A model generated the notes under the pieces. That model was not told the origin of the DNA. It was given only the letters and a program-made list of their open reading frames with translations, and ran no database searches. This document shows, in pieces, positions 1 to 5,225 of a stretch of DNA of 6,065 nucleotides. This DNA is from Prevotellaceae bacterium. Lineage in GTDB: Bacteria; Bacteroidota; Bacteroidia; Bacteroidales; Paludibacteraceae. The DNA is taken from assembly GCA_031290375.1 (NCBI GenBank), contig JAITNR010000194.1, forward strand, positions 1 to 6,065, given 5' to 3'. A program made the position numbers and the translations under genes. The number at the start of each line of letters is the position of its first letter. Positions within the stretch are counted from its first letter, which is position 1.

Positions 1-267
1 TTTTTTAAGACCAATTTTAGCCGAAAAAATACGATTTTCATTTTAGAAAAGCCCCCAATAAAATATTATGACCTGAAATTCAGCACTTTAAAATATCAAT
101 AAAAATCAGACACCATCCTATTTCGCTTGAAAGGTAATTTTCATAACCGCAGGTTGTACTATTGCTTAGCTGCGGCTATGAAGATATTGACCGAAAGGTG
201 AAGCTAATGATTTTGGAAATCAAAAAAGACACCCAAAATATTTCCCCAAAATCACTGAAAATATAAT
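1..267. other. AT-rich intergenic region, no gene seen
   Basis: No reading frame here looks coding on either strand, and stops are frequent in all frames. The stretch holds the hairpin repeat at 140-182, a small ACC-GAAA-GGT hairpin at 190-199, and the first copy of a 19-bp direct repeat (210-228). The window starts inside this spacer, so the gene to the left is unknown. Confidence 0.6.
140..182. repeat. Intergenic hairpin with 13-bp arms
   Basis: Arms at 140-152 (TTCATAACCGCAG) and 170-182 (CTGCGGCTATGAA) are reverse complements with a single mismatch, around a 17-nt loop. No T-run follows, so it does not look like a terminator. A second small hairpin (ACC-GAAA-GGT, 190-199) lies just after it. 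The GC-rich arms stand out from the AT-rich surroundings, which suggests an interspersed repeat or a structured RNA segment rather than background. Its function is unknown. Confidence 0.5.
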
Positions 268-284
268 TTTGAAAATCAAAAAAG
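210..284 (+). repeat. 19-bp direct repeat pair before the gapA promoter
   Basis: ATTTTGGAAATCAAAAAAG (210-228) recurs at 266-284 with one substitution, offset by 56 bp. The second copy contains the -33 TTTG of the gapA promoter. The first copy has no matching -7 box, so it is not a duplicated promoter. It could be a regulator site or a chance or duplicated AT-rich segment. Confidence 0.4.
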
Positions 285-298
285 GATAAGTAACTTTG
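268..298 (+). promoter_or_regulatory. Bacteroidota-type promoter for gapA
   Basis: A -33 element TTTG (268-271) is separated by exactly 19 bp from a -7 element TAACTTTG (291-298), matching the Bacteroidota primary-sigma consensus TTTG-N19-21-TAnnTTTG. Transcription would begin near 303-306, giving gapA a leader of about 105 nt. The assignment rests on sequence match alone. Confidence 0.75.
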
Positions 299-409
299 CA
301 GTGTATCTGACGGCGAAGCATTAGTAGCGGATATGAATTTTAATATATTGATTTTAAGCTAATTAATATATTAATTGAGAAGAAATATTAATTAAAAAAA
401 ATAAAAGTT
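299..409 (+). promoter_or_regulatory. gapA 5' leader with AT palindromes
   Basis: The untranslated leader contains a perfect 16-bp palindrome, AATTAATATATTAATT (361-376). Complementary segments also occur at 340-349 (TTAATATATT) and 386-394 (ATATTAATT), so alternative AT-only stems could form. The last 20 nt before the ATG are A-rich with no Shine-Dalgarno sequence, as is usual in Bacteroidota. AT-only stems are weak, so this may be no more than a base-composition effect or a DNA operator. Confidence 0.35.
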
Positions 410-1411
410 ATGGTTAAATTAGGTATTAATGGCTTTGGACGCATTGGACGTATGGTGTTTAGAGCCGCTGTGGAAAATTTTTCTGATGAAGTTCAGGTGG
501 TTGGTATTAACGATCTTTTAGAACCGAATTATTTGGCTTATATGCTCAAATACGATTCTGTTCACGGACGTTTTAACTTCGATGTAAAAGTAGAGGGTAA
601 TTCCCTAATAGTAAATGGCAATAAAATTCGCCTCACCGCAGAAAAAGACCCTGCCTTGTTGAAATGGAACGAGGTCGGTGCAGATGTGGTAGTGGAATCA
701 ACAGGTTTGTTTCTTACTAACGAGACTGCCAACAAGCACATTCAGGCAGGTGCTAAAAAGGTGATTATGTCCGCTCCGTCCAAAGATGACACTCCAATGT
801 TTGTTTTCGGCGTAAATAGCGATAAATACGCAGGACAGGACATTATTTCCAATGCATCTTGTACAACCAACTGTCTGGCTCCGCTGGCAAAGGTTATCCA
901 CGAGAAATTCGGCATAGTAAAGGGTTTGATGACAACCGTTCATGCTGCTACGGCTACTCAAAAGACTGTTGATAGTCCTTCGTCAAAAGATTGGCGTGGT
1001 GGACGCGGAATTTTGGAAAACATTATCCCCTCTTCTACCGGCGCAGCTAAGGCTGTGGGTAAGGTTTTGCCTGCACTCAACGGCAAACTTACCGGTATGT
1101 CGTTCCGTGTGCCTACATCGGACGTTTCGGTGATTGATATGACGGTCGTTTTGGAAAAATCCGCTACTATGGACGAAATTAACGCCGCAATGAAAGCCGC
1201 CTCAGAGGGCGAAATGAAAGGGATTATCGGTTACACCGAAGATTCGGTTGTTTCAACGGATTTTCGCGGCTGTGCATTGACTTCCATTTACGATGCAAAG
1301 GCGGGTATCGGATTGGACGGCAACTTTGTAAAACTCGTTTCGTGGTATGACAACGAATGGGGCTATTCCAACAAAATGCTTGAAATGGCAAAGGTTGTTG
1401 CTAAGAAGTAA
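410..1411 (+). CDS. gapA: Glyceraldehyde-3-phosphate dehydrogenase (type I)
   Basis: This cytosolic glycolytic enzyme oxidatively phosphorylates glyceraldehyde-3-phosphate to 1,3-bisphosphoglycerate using NAD. The 333-residue product has the usual length. Visible motifs are the Rossmann loop GINGFGRIGR (5-14), Asp35 at the end of the second strand (typical of NAD rather than NADP preference), the catalytic block NASCTTNC (148-155) with nucleophile Cys151, catalytic His178 in TTVHAATATQ, DWRGGR (194-199), SFRVPT (231-236) and SWYDNEWGYS (311-320). The segment after TVD reads SPSSKDWRGGR where many homologues have GPS, a conservative difference. The start is the first ATG after an A-rich leader, immediately before the conserved VKLGINGFGR. 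Tandem stops TAA-TAA and a terminator follow, so the gene is probably monocistronic. Confidence 0.97.
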   Translation: MVKLGINGFGRIGRMVFRAAVENFSDEVQVVGINDLLEPNYLAYMLKYDSVHGRFNFDVKVEGNSLIVNGNKIRLTAEKDPALLKWNEVGADVVVESTGLFLTNETANKHIQAGAKKVIMSAPSKDDTPMFVFGVNSDKYAGQDIISNASCTTNCLAPLAKVIHEKFGIVKGLMTTVHAATATQKTVDSPSSKDWRGGRGILENIIPSSTGAAKAVGKVLPALNGKLTGMSFRVPTSDVSVIDMTVVLEKSATMDEINAAMKAASEGEMKGIIGYTEDSVVSTDFRGCALTSIYDAKAGIGLDGNFVKLVSWYDNEWGYSNKMLEMAKVVAKK

Positions 1412-1412
1412 T

Positions 1413-1445
1413 AAAAAGAGGCTGCTAAGGTAGCCTTTTTTGTTT
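1413..1445 (+). terminator. Rho-independent terminator of gapA
   Basis: A left arm AAAAAGAGGCT (1413-1423) pairs with AGCCTTTTTT (1432-1441), with one G-U pair, around an 8-nt loop. A T-run follows, two bases after the gapA stop. The A-rich 5' side means the hairpin could also act weakly in the opposite direction, but no gene reads into it from the right. Confidence 0.8.
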
Positions 1446-1512
1446 AACACAACACCCTGTTGTTCATTATTCATTATCAACCAACTAGCCTCTATAATAA
1501 TAAATTCTTACA

Positions 1513-1532
1513 GTAATATTTGTTAATATTAC
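1513..1532. promoter_or_regulatory. Perfect 8-4-8 dyad, candidate operator
   Basis: GTAATATT (1513-1520), spacer TGTT, then AATATTAC (1525-1532) form an exact inverted repeat. It is centred about 43 bp upstream of the -7 box of the porin-amt operon. The size and symmetry suit a dimeric helix-turn-helix regulator, and the position suits activation or repression. No regulator is encoded in the window, and I do not recognise the site as that of a named family. Confidence 0.4.
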
Positions 1533-1536
1533 ACGA

Positions 1537-1573
1537 TTTTTGATACATTTTTGATAAAATGATTTTAATTTTG
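1537..1573 (+). promoter_or_regulatory. Promoter of the porin-amt operon with phased repeats
   Basis: A -7 element TAATTTTG (1566-1573) fits TAnnTTTG. Upstream, TTTTTGATA occurs twice, at 1537-1545 and 1548-1556, offset by 11 bp (one helical turn). The TTTG at 1539-1542 lies 23 bp from the -7 box, longer than the ideal 19-21, while the TTTG at 1550-1553 is too close at 12 bp. The imperfect -33 spacing suggests a promoter that needs an activator. The start would be near 1580, giving a leader of about 28 nt. Confidence 0.55.
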
Positions 1574-1607
1574 CACTATCGTTTCATTAAAAAAGTTAAA
1601 AGTCGTT

Positions 1608-2438
1608 ATGAGAAGAATTTCAGTTTTAGTATTTGCGATGAGTGTTTTCGCAATTAATGTTGTGGCAGAGGAAACTTCCGATACAGCATCACAAGGAACT
1701 TCATATACTGCGGTACAAGATACCTCTAACGTTGCGGTACAGGATACCTCTAACGTTGTGGCACATAAAACTTCGTTTTCGGTTGGTGTCGATTTTCAAA
1801 GTCGCTATGTGTGGCGGGGTTTGCCTTTGGGTGGCTCTGTACCGAGCATTCAACCTGCGGCAACGTTCAATTGGGAAGGACTTGAGGCAGGTGTGTGGGG
1901 AGCATTTTCTACAAGTACTCTGAGCACGCAGGAACTTGACCTGTATGTATCATACACCTTTTGGAAAGATATGTTTTCGGTTGCCGTAACCGATTATTGC
2001 TTCCCTACCGTTGACCATGATGCTAATTTCAAATATTTCAATTATGGGAGAAACACTACTCATCACGTATTTGAAGCGGGTATTGCTTTTAACGGCACTG
2101 AAAAGGTTCCTGTCAAAGCAGGTTTTTACATCAATTTTTACGGTAACGACAAAAACGCTGACGGCAACAATGCCTATTCGTCTTACGCTGAGGTTTCCTA
2201 CAATCCGTCTGTAAAAAAGTGGGGGGTGGATTTTGACATCTTTGCGGGTTGCGCCTTGACAGGATACGATTTTTATGCCACAAAAAACAACGGATTCGGT
2301 TTTATCAATCTGGGCGCAGGCATCACAAAGTACATTAAAATCAACGATTCTTTCAGTTTCCCCGTTTATACAAGATTGATTTTCAACCCCGATGCCAATC
2401 AGGCGTATTTTGTTGCAGGGCTGGGAATTTCTTTATAA
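1608..2438 (+). CDS. TorF-like putative outer-membrane porin
   Basis: The 276-residue product begins with a signal peptide (MRRISVLVFAMSVFAINVVA, cleavage probable after Ala20). A Thr/Ser/Gln-rich linker of degenerate octapeptides follows (about 26-57). From about residue 58 come alternating aromatic and hydrophobic strands typical of a small beta-barrel. The segment SRYVWRGLPLGGSVPSIQP (65-83) followed by a W-E-G-L-E-A-G-V-W-G-A stretch matches what I know of the TorF family of putative porins (Gcw_chp domain). The chain ends in GLGISL, close to the hydrophobic C-terminal strand usual for outer-membrane barrels. It lies 60 bp upstream of an ammonium channel gene on the same strand with no terminator between, so it is probably cotranscribed and may help ammonium or another small solute cross the outer membrane. 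The transport role is inferred from context, not from sequence. Confidence 0.72.
   Translation: MRRISVLVFAMSVFAINVVAEETSDTASQGTSYTAVQDTSNVAVQDTSNVVAHKTSFSVGVDFQSRYVWRGLPLGGSVPSIQPAATFNWEGLEAGVWGAFSTSTLSTQELDLYVSYTFWKDMFSVAVTDYCFPTVDHDANFKYFNYGRNTTHHVFEAGIAFNGTEKVPVKAGFYINFYGNDKNADGNNAYSSYAEVSYNPSVKKWGVDFDIFAGCALTGYDFYATKNNGFGFINLGAGITKYIKINDSFSFPVYTRLIFNPDANQAYFVAGLGISL
1710..1757 (+). repeat. In-frame 24-bp tandem repeat in the porin gene
   Basis: Two 24-bp units (1710-1733 and 1734-1757) differ at one base and encode AVQDTSNV twice. Degenerate versions flank them, so residues 26-57 read as four octapeptides: TASQGTSY, TAVQDTSN, VAVQDTSN and VVAHKTSF. The array lies between the signal peptide and the barrel. 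Each unit is a multiple of three bases, so copy-number change would lengthen or shorten the linker without breaking the frame. Confidence 0.8.
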
Positions 2439-2498
2439 TTGATAAATTATATTTTATTTTGTAACGAAAAAAGTATTAATTAAAAAATAAAAAAAATT

Positions 2499-3737
2499 AT
2501 GTTTAATTCAGGTTCAACCGGTTTTATGCTTGTTTGTACAAGCCTTGTGATGCTGATGACTCCGGCATTGGCGTGTTTTTATGGAGGCTTAGCCTCAAAA
2601 CGTAACATTTTGGGTATAATGGTTCAAAGTTTCGTATCTATGGGCTGGAGTACCCTTTTATGGTTTGTAGTGGGCTATTCGATGTGTTTTAGCGGAACAT
2701 TCGGAGATGGCACTGATTTTGCAGGTATCATTGGCAATTTTAACAGGGCATTTCTGGCAGGCATAAGTCCTGCAAGTGCTTTCACTGGCAATGGAGAAAT
2801 TCCCGAGTACGTTTTCATCGCCTTCCAGATGATGTTTTCGATACTTACACCTGCACTTATTACGGGTGCTTTTGTTAATCGTATTTCGTTCAAGGCGTAT
2901 TTCCTGTTTTTGACTGCCTGGCAGTTTTTGGTTTATTATCCGTTCTGTCACATGGTTTGGGGCGGAGGATTGTTGGCTGAATGGGGTGTTTTGGACTTTG
3001 CAGGCGGTATTGTGGTACACGCTACGGCAGGTTTTGCTGCTCTGGCTTCTGTTTTCTTCGTTGGCGCAAGGGTTGACAAGAACTCAACACCCAACTCCAT
3101 TCCTCTTGTAGCAATAGGCAGTGGCTTGCTCTGGTTCGGCTGGTACGGCTTCAACGCAGGCAGCGAACTCAGGGTTGACGGCATCACGGCAATTGCATTT
3201 CTGAATACGGACATTGCAGCTTCTTTTGCTTTGGTAACGTGGATGGTAATTGAATGGGCTCACGCCCGCAAACCTAAATTTGTAGGCATTCTCACAGGTT
3301 CTATTGCGGGTCTGGCAACTATTACGCCCTGTGCAGGATTTATCCCCATCTGGGCGGCTCCAATTGTGGGCATTGTGGCAGGCGGAACCTGTTACTATGC
3401 TGTAATGTGGAAAAACAAGCGTCAATGGGATGATGCCCTTGATGTATGGGGAGTTCACGGCATTGGAGGTTTGGTGGGTACTGTTCTGCTTGGAGTGTTT
3501 GCCTATACGGGCATAAACAGCGCAGGAGCAGACGGTCTGGTATTTGGCGGTGCTTCTTTCTTTGTAAAGGAAGTTGTTGCCGTTGTCGGAGCATCTATTT
3601 ACGCATTTGTATTTACCTACATTTTACTTTGGCTCATTGACAAAATTACGCCTGTACGTGTCAGCAAAAGCGAAGAAATTGAAGGTATCGACAGTGCTTT
3701 GCACGGCGAACGGGCTTACGACGAAGGTGTTTTATAA
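2499..3737 (+). CDS. amt: Ammonium transporter, Amt family
   Basis: This inner-membrane channel of the Amt/Mep/Rh family imports ammonium. The 412-residue product has about eleven hydrophobic segments. Comparison with E. coli AmtB locates the working residues: pore phenylalanines in FQMMF (109-113) and at Phe218, vestibule Trp154 in HMVWGGGLL, structural Asp166 in LDFAGG, Ser222 in GFNAGS, and the twin pore histidines His174 and His320 (VWGVHGIGG). The cytoplasmic tail keeps the pattern S-E-E-I-E-G-I-D-x3-H-G-E-R-A-Y (391-407), the kind that responds to PII (GlnK) signalling. The start is the only ATG giving the usual short N-terminus; the leader is A-rich without Shine-Dalgarno. No promoter is evident in the 60-bp gap after the porin gene, so joint transcription is likely. 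No glnK or glnB gene follows, unlike many amt loci. Confidence 0.96.
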   Translation: MFNSGSTGFMLVCTSLVMLMTPALACFYGGLASKRNILGIMVQSFVSMGWSTLLWFVVGYSMCFSGTFGDGTDFAGIIGNFNRAFLAGISPASAFTGNGEIPEYVFIAFQMMFSILTPALITGAFVNRISFKAYFLFLTAWQFLVYYPFCHMVWGGGLLAEWGVLDFAGGIVVHATAGFAALASVFFVGARVDKNSTPNSIPLVAIGSGLLWFGWYGFNAGSELRVDGITAIAFLNTDIAASFALVTWMVIEWAHARKPKFVGILTGSIAGLATITPCAGFIPIWAAPIVGIVAGGTCYYAVMWKNKRQWDDALDVWGVHGIGGLVGTVLLGVFAYTGINSAGADGLVFGGASFFVKEVVAVVGASIYAFVFTYILLWLIDKITPVRVSKSEEIEGIDSALHGERAYDEGVL

Positions 3738-3767
3738 AATGTAGTTATTCCTTATAATTATTTGCAG

Positions 3768-3804
3768 GGAGGCTGTTCAGAAAGTTGGACAGTCCTCCTT
3801 TTTT
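3768..3804 (+). terminator. Rho-independent terminator of the porin-amt operon
   Basis: GGAGG-CTGTTC (3768-3778) pairs with GGACAG-T-CCTCC (3787-3798) through about 11 bp, with one bulged T and one G-U pair. Six Ts follow (3799-3804). It lies 30 bp beyond the amt stop and closes the operon. Confidence 0.85.
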
Positions 3805-3880
3805 AATGCTTTGATGTCAAAAAAGGTTTAATACTAAAGTGATATTAAAATGGACTATATAAAAATCATGATAGAATAAA

Positions 3881-3905
3881 ATTGCGGGTCAAGCCCGCAA
3901 TGACG
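3881..3905. repeat. GC-rich hairpin repeat, copy 1
   Basis: ATTGCGGG (3881-3888) and CCCGCAAT (3894-3901) form a perfect 8-bp stem around a 5-nt loop, followed by GACG. The same arms plus GACG recur at 5030-5072 on the other side of dapB. The shared core, palindromic form and intergenic location are those of a REP-like interspersed element. No T-run follows, so terminator function is unlikely. Confidence 0.65.
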
Positions 3906-3927
3906 TAAATAGCTTTGTATGGCGGAC

Positions 3928-3990
3928 TTATTTCATTTTGGTATAATCTTCGATTTTTTCCGCAACATTTTCGATTTTTATTTTGGCAAG
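3928..3990 (-). pseudogene. Possible 3' remnant of an unidentified gene
   Basis: Read on the minus strand, this short stretch encodes a charged, amphipathic C-terminus, LAKIKIENVAEKI then EDYTKMK and a TAA stop. It has the lysine and glutamate pattern of a real soluble protein end. The frame leads back directly into the IS-end-like GGGGCTGTCTC at 3990-4000, and nothing coding lies beyond. I do not recognise the parent gene. With only 20 codons, chance cannot be excluded. Confidence 0.25.
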
Positions 3991-4005
3991 GGGCTGTCTC
4001 AAAAG
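3990..4005. mobile_element. IS-end-like sequence, possible insertion scar
   Basis: GGGGCTGTCTCAAAAG resembles terminal inverted repeats I recall from several insertion-sequence families, whose ends commonly begin GGG(C/G)CTGTC. No complementary partner end and no transposase frame were found in the window, so at most this is a solo end or deletion scar. It directly abuts the possible gene remnant on its left. Confidence 0.25.
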
Positions 4006-4030
4006 TTTTTTAGTACACGTTTTTTTTATA

Positions 4031-4158
4031 TTATTGATTATCTCATAAATGAAAAAACTTAGTGTTAAGTTAAATCTGAAATGTCAAAAATATAAGTTAT
4101 AAATATTTAATAATCAATAAATTAAAATTTTACTTCATTATTAACTTAACATTAGTTT
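4031..4158. repeat. Interleaved inverted repeats downstream of dapB
   Basis: Two inverted-repeat pairs cross each other. TTATTGATTAT (4031-4041) matches ATAATCAATAA (4110-4120) perfectly. The 19-nt segment 4055-4073, ending TGTTAAGTTAA, matches 4141-4158, starting TTAACTTAACA, with one bulge and one mismatch. The order A-B-A'-B' is that of a pseudoknot, or of two nested relics. The region is AT-rich, which raises the chance of fortuitous matches. Transcribed from dapB, it would be the 3' untranslated region. Confidence 0.4.
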
Positions 4159-4182
4159 ATTATTCACCCAAAACGTACATTA

Positions 4183-4899
4183 TCAAAATTTTAACAAGTC
4201 TTCCATCGTAAAAAATCCTTTTTTGTTCTGCACAAACTCTGCTGCCAGCACCGCTCCCAAAGCAAATCCATCTCTGCCTTTTGCTTCATGCGTCAGGGTA
4301 ATGGTGTCTTGAAGGCTGTCATATTCTACAATGTGTGTGCCTGCCACTTCGCCTTGACGAATTGCCTGTATTTCAATGCTGTTTTCGTCTTCTTCTGGAG
4401 AAAGTGTCCATATGGTTTTTCTTTCAATATTTTCCAAAATCAAATTTGCCAAAGAGATGGCTGTGCCTGATGGAGCATCTTTTTTTTGAGTGTGGTGAAT
4501 TTCAGTTATGCTCACTTCGTATTGTCTGAAACTGTTAATTATTTTTGCCAGTTTTTTATTAATTTCAAAAAAAATATTTACTCCCAAACTAAAATTCGGT
4601 GCCCAGAAAAGTGTGTTATCATTGTTTTGAAGTTCGTTTTTAAGAATATCCAACTGCTCGTTCCAGCTTGTTGTGCCGCTTACAATCCTTACATTTTGCT
4701 GCCAGGCAGCGCGGATATTTTTCTCTGCCATTTGAGGTATGGTAAATTCCAAAGCCACGTCAGCGGAGGCAAATTTTTCTGAAAAAATATCGTTAAAGTT
4801 ATTTATATCAATAATAGAAACAATTTGATGCCCACGCTCTCGGGCAATTTCTTCAATTTTTTTGCCCATTTTCCCATAACCTATGATTGCGATTTTCAT
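4183..4899 (-). CDS. dapB: 4-hydroxy-tetrahydrodipicolinate reductase
   Basis: This cytosolic enzyme reduces the DapA product to tetrahydrodipicolinate with NAD(P)H in the diaminopimelate/lysine pathway that feeds peptidoglycan. The 238-residue product is at the short end of the family and appears complete. Motifs are the nucleotide-binding loop GYGKMG (7-12), Asp31 ending the second strand, GTTSW (75-79), PNFSLGVN (101-108) and the signature HHTQKKDAPSGTA (135-147). His135/His136 correspond to E. coli His159/His160, and Lys139 to catalytic Lys163. The conserved R-x-G-E-V-A-G-x-H (181-189) and H-E-A-K-G-R-D-G-F-A-x-G-A blocks follow. The start ATG immediately precedes the Rossmann strand MKIAIIGYG. 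The gene stands alone, convergent with amt. Its codons look more A/T-rich than those of gapA and amt. Confidence 0.95.
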   Translation of the reverse strand: MKIAIIGYGKMGKKIEEIARERGHQIVSIIDINNFNDIFSEKFASADVALEFTIPQMAEKNIRAAWQQNVRIVSGTTSWNEQLDILKNELQNNDNTLFWAPNFSLGVNIFFEINKKLAKIINSFRQYEVSITEIHHTQKKDAPSGTAISLANLILENIERKTIWTLSPEEDENSIEIQAIRQGEVAGTHIVEYDSLQDTITLTHEAKGRDGFALGAVLAAEFVQNKKGFFTMEDLLKF

Positions 4900-4923
4900 T
4901 TTTATCTATGTTTAAAATTGCAA

Positions 4924-4931
4924 CAAAGTTA
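4924..4931 (-). promoter_or_regulatory. -7 box for dapB
   Basis: On the minus strand this reads TAACTTTG, an exact TAnnTTTG, 24 bp upstream of the dapB ATG. Transcription would start close to the codon, with a leader under 20 nt. No TTTG is found at the ideal 19-21 bp upstream; the nearest candidate TTG lies 16 bp away, so the -33 half is weak. Confidence 0.55.
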
Positions 4932-4986
4932 CAAAAAAATCAATAACCAATGAATAATGTGAGTAACATTGCACTTGAACCTCGCC

Positions 4987-5072
4987 TCATTGCGAGCGAA
5001 GCAATTCACAGTGCTCTCTTTACTTGGGGATTGCGGGTCATACCCCAAAGGGCACAGGTGCCCGCAATGACG
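4987..5072. repeat. Palindromic GC-rich repeat, copy 2 (long form)
   Basis: The element opens with TCATTGCGAGC (4987-4997) and closes with its near-perfect reverse complement GCCCGCAATGA (5060-5070). Inside, ATTGCGGG (5030-5037) pairs with CCCGCAAT (5061-5068), the same arms as copy 1 at 3881-3905. A further GGGCAC/GTGCCC hairpin lies at 5050-5063. The opening TCATTGCGAGCGAAGCAAT resembles intergenic repeats I know from several unrelated bacteria. It sits upstream of the dapB promoter and is probably an interspersed, possibly transposase-mobilised, non-coding repeat. Confidence 0.65.
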
Positions 5073-5144
5073 GATACATTTCACACAATTCTCATAATTT
5101 ACATAACCAATTTTGAAATTTCTGAAATTCTCCAAAAAAATAAA

Positions 5145-5176
5145 TTTGCACAATTAAAAAAATTCACTTACCTTTG
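5145..5176 (+). promoter_or_regulatory. Consensus Bacteroidota promoter driving the leader
   Basis: TTTG (5145-5148), a 20-bp spacer and TACCTTTG (5169-5176) match the consensus closely. An overlapping second -7-like box, TAAATTTG (5141-5148), has no well-spaced -33. Transcription would start near 5181-5184 and read through the small ORF at 5226 and the hairpin array toward the secreted-protein gene at 5726, giving a leader of roughly 540 nt. Confidence 0.7.
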
Positions 5177-5225
5177 CACCTGATTTTTATATACAAAAAA
5201 AGATAAAAATAGATAACTCAAAAAT

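Larger units (their letters stand above)
3805..4182. other. Intergenic region between amt and dapB
   Basis: No intact gene is seen between the terminator and the dapB stop. The stretch holds a GC-rich hairpin repeat (3881-3905), a possible gene remnant (3928-3990, minus), an IS-end-like sequence (3990-4005) and paired inverted repeats (4031-4158). The last 160 bp are strongly AT-rich. This mosaic suggests past insertion and decay. Confidence 0.55.

Noticed and set aside
1253..1480. 75-codon minus-strand open frame over the gapA end
   Set aside because: It reads through the gapA terminator and the antisense of a conserved gene, and has no recognisable features.
1513..1532. Cyanobacterial NtcA-type site (GTA-N8-TAC)
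   Set aside because: The spacing here is GTA-N14-TAC, and the organism appears to be Bacteroidota, where NtcA is not expected.
2439..2498. Separate amt promoter in the porin-amt gap
   Set aside because: The best candidate, around TATTTTATTTTG, does not fit TAnnTTTG with a spaced TTTG upstream. Readthrough from 1566 is simpler.
3084..3458. 124-codon minus-strand open frame inside amt
   Set aside because: Amt is unambiguous on the plus strand, and this frame is its antisense shadow with a low-complexity, cysteine-rich translation lacking any motif. The same holds for 2658-3020 and 3340-3594.
3764..3800. GGAGGCTGTTCAGAAAG as a second insertion-sequence end
   Set aside because: It pairs closely with the following GGACAGTCCTCC and is followed by six Ts just after amt, so a terminator explains it fully.
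4950..5183. 77-codon plus-strand open frame across the dapB upstream region
   Set aside because: It is made largely of the palindromic GC-rich repeat at 4987-5072 and overlaps the promoter at 5145-5176. The translation shows no family features.
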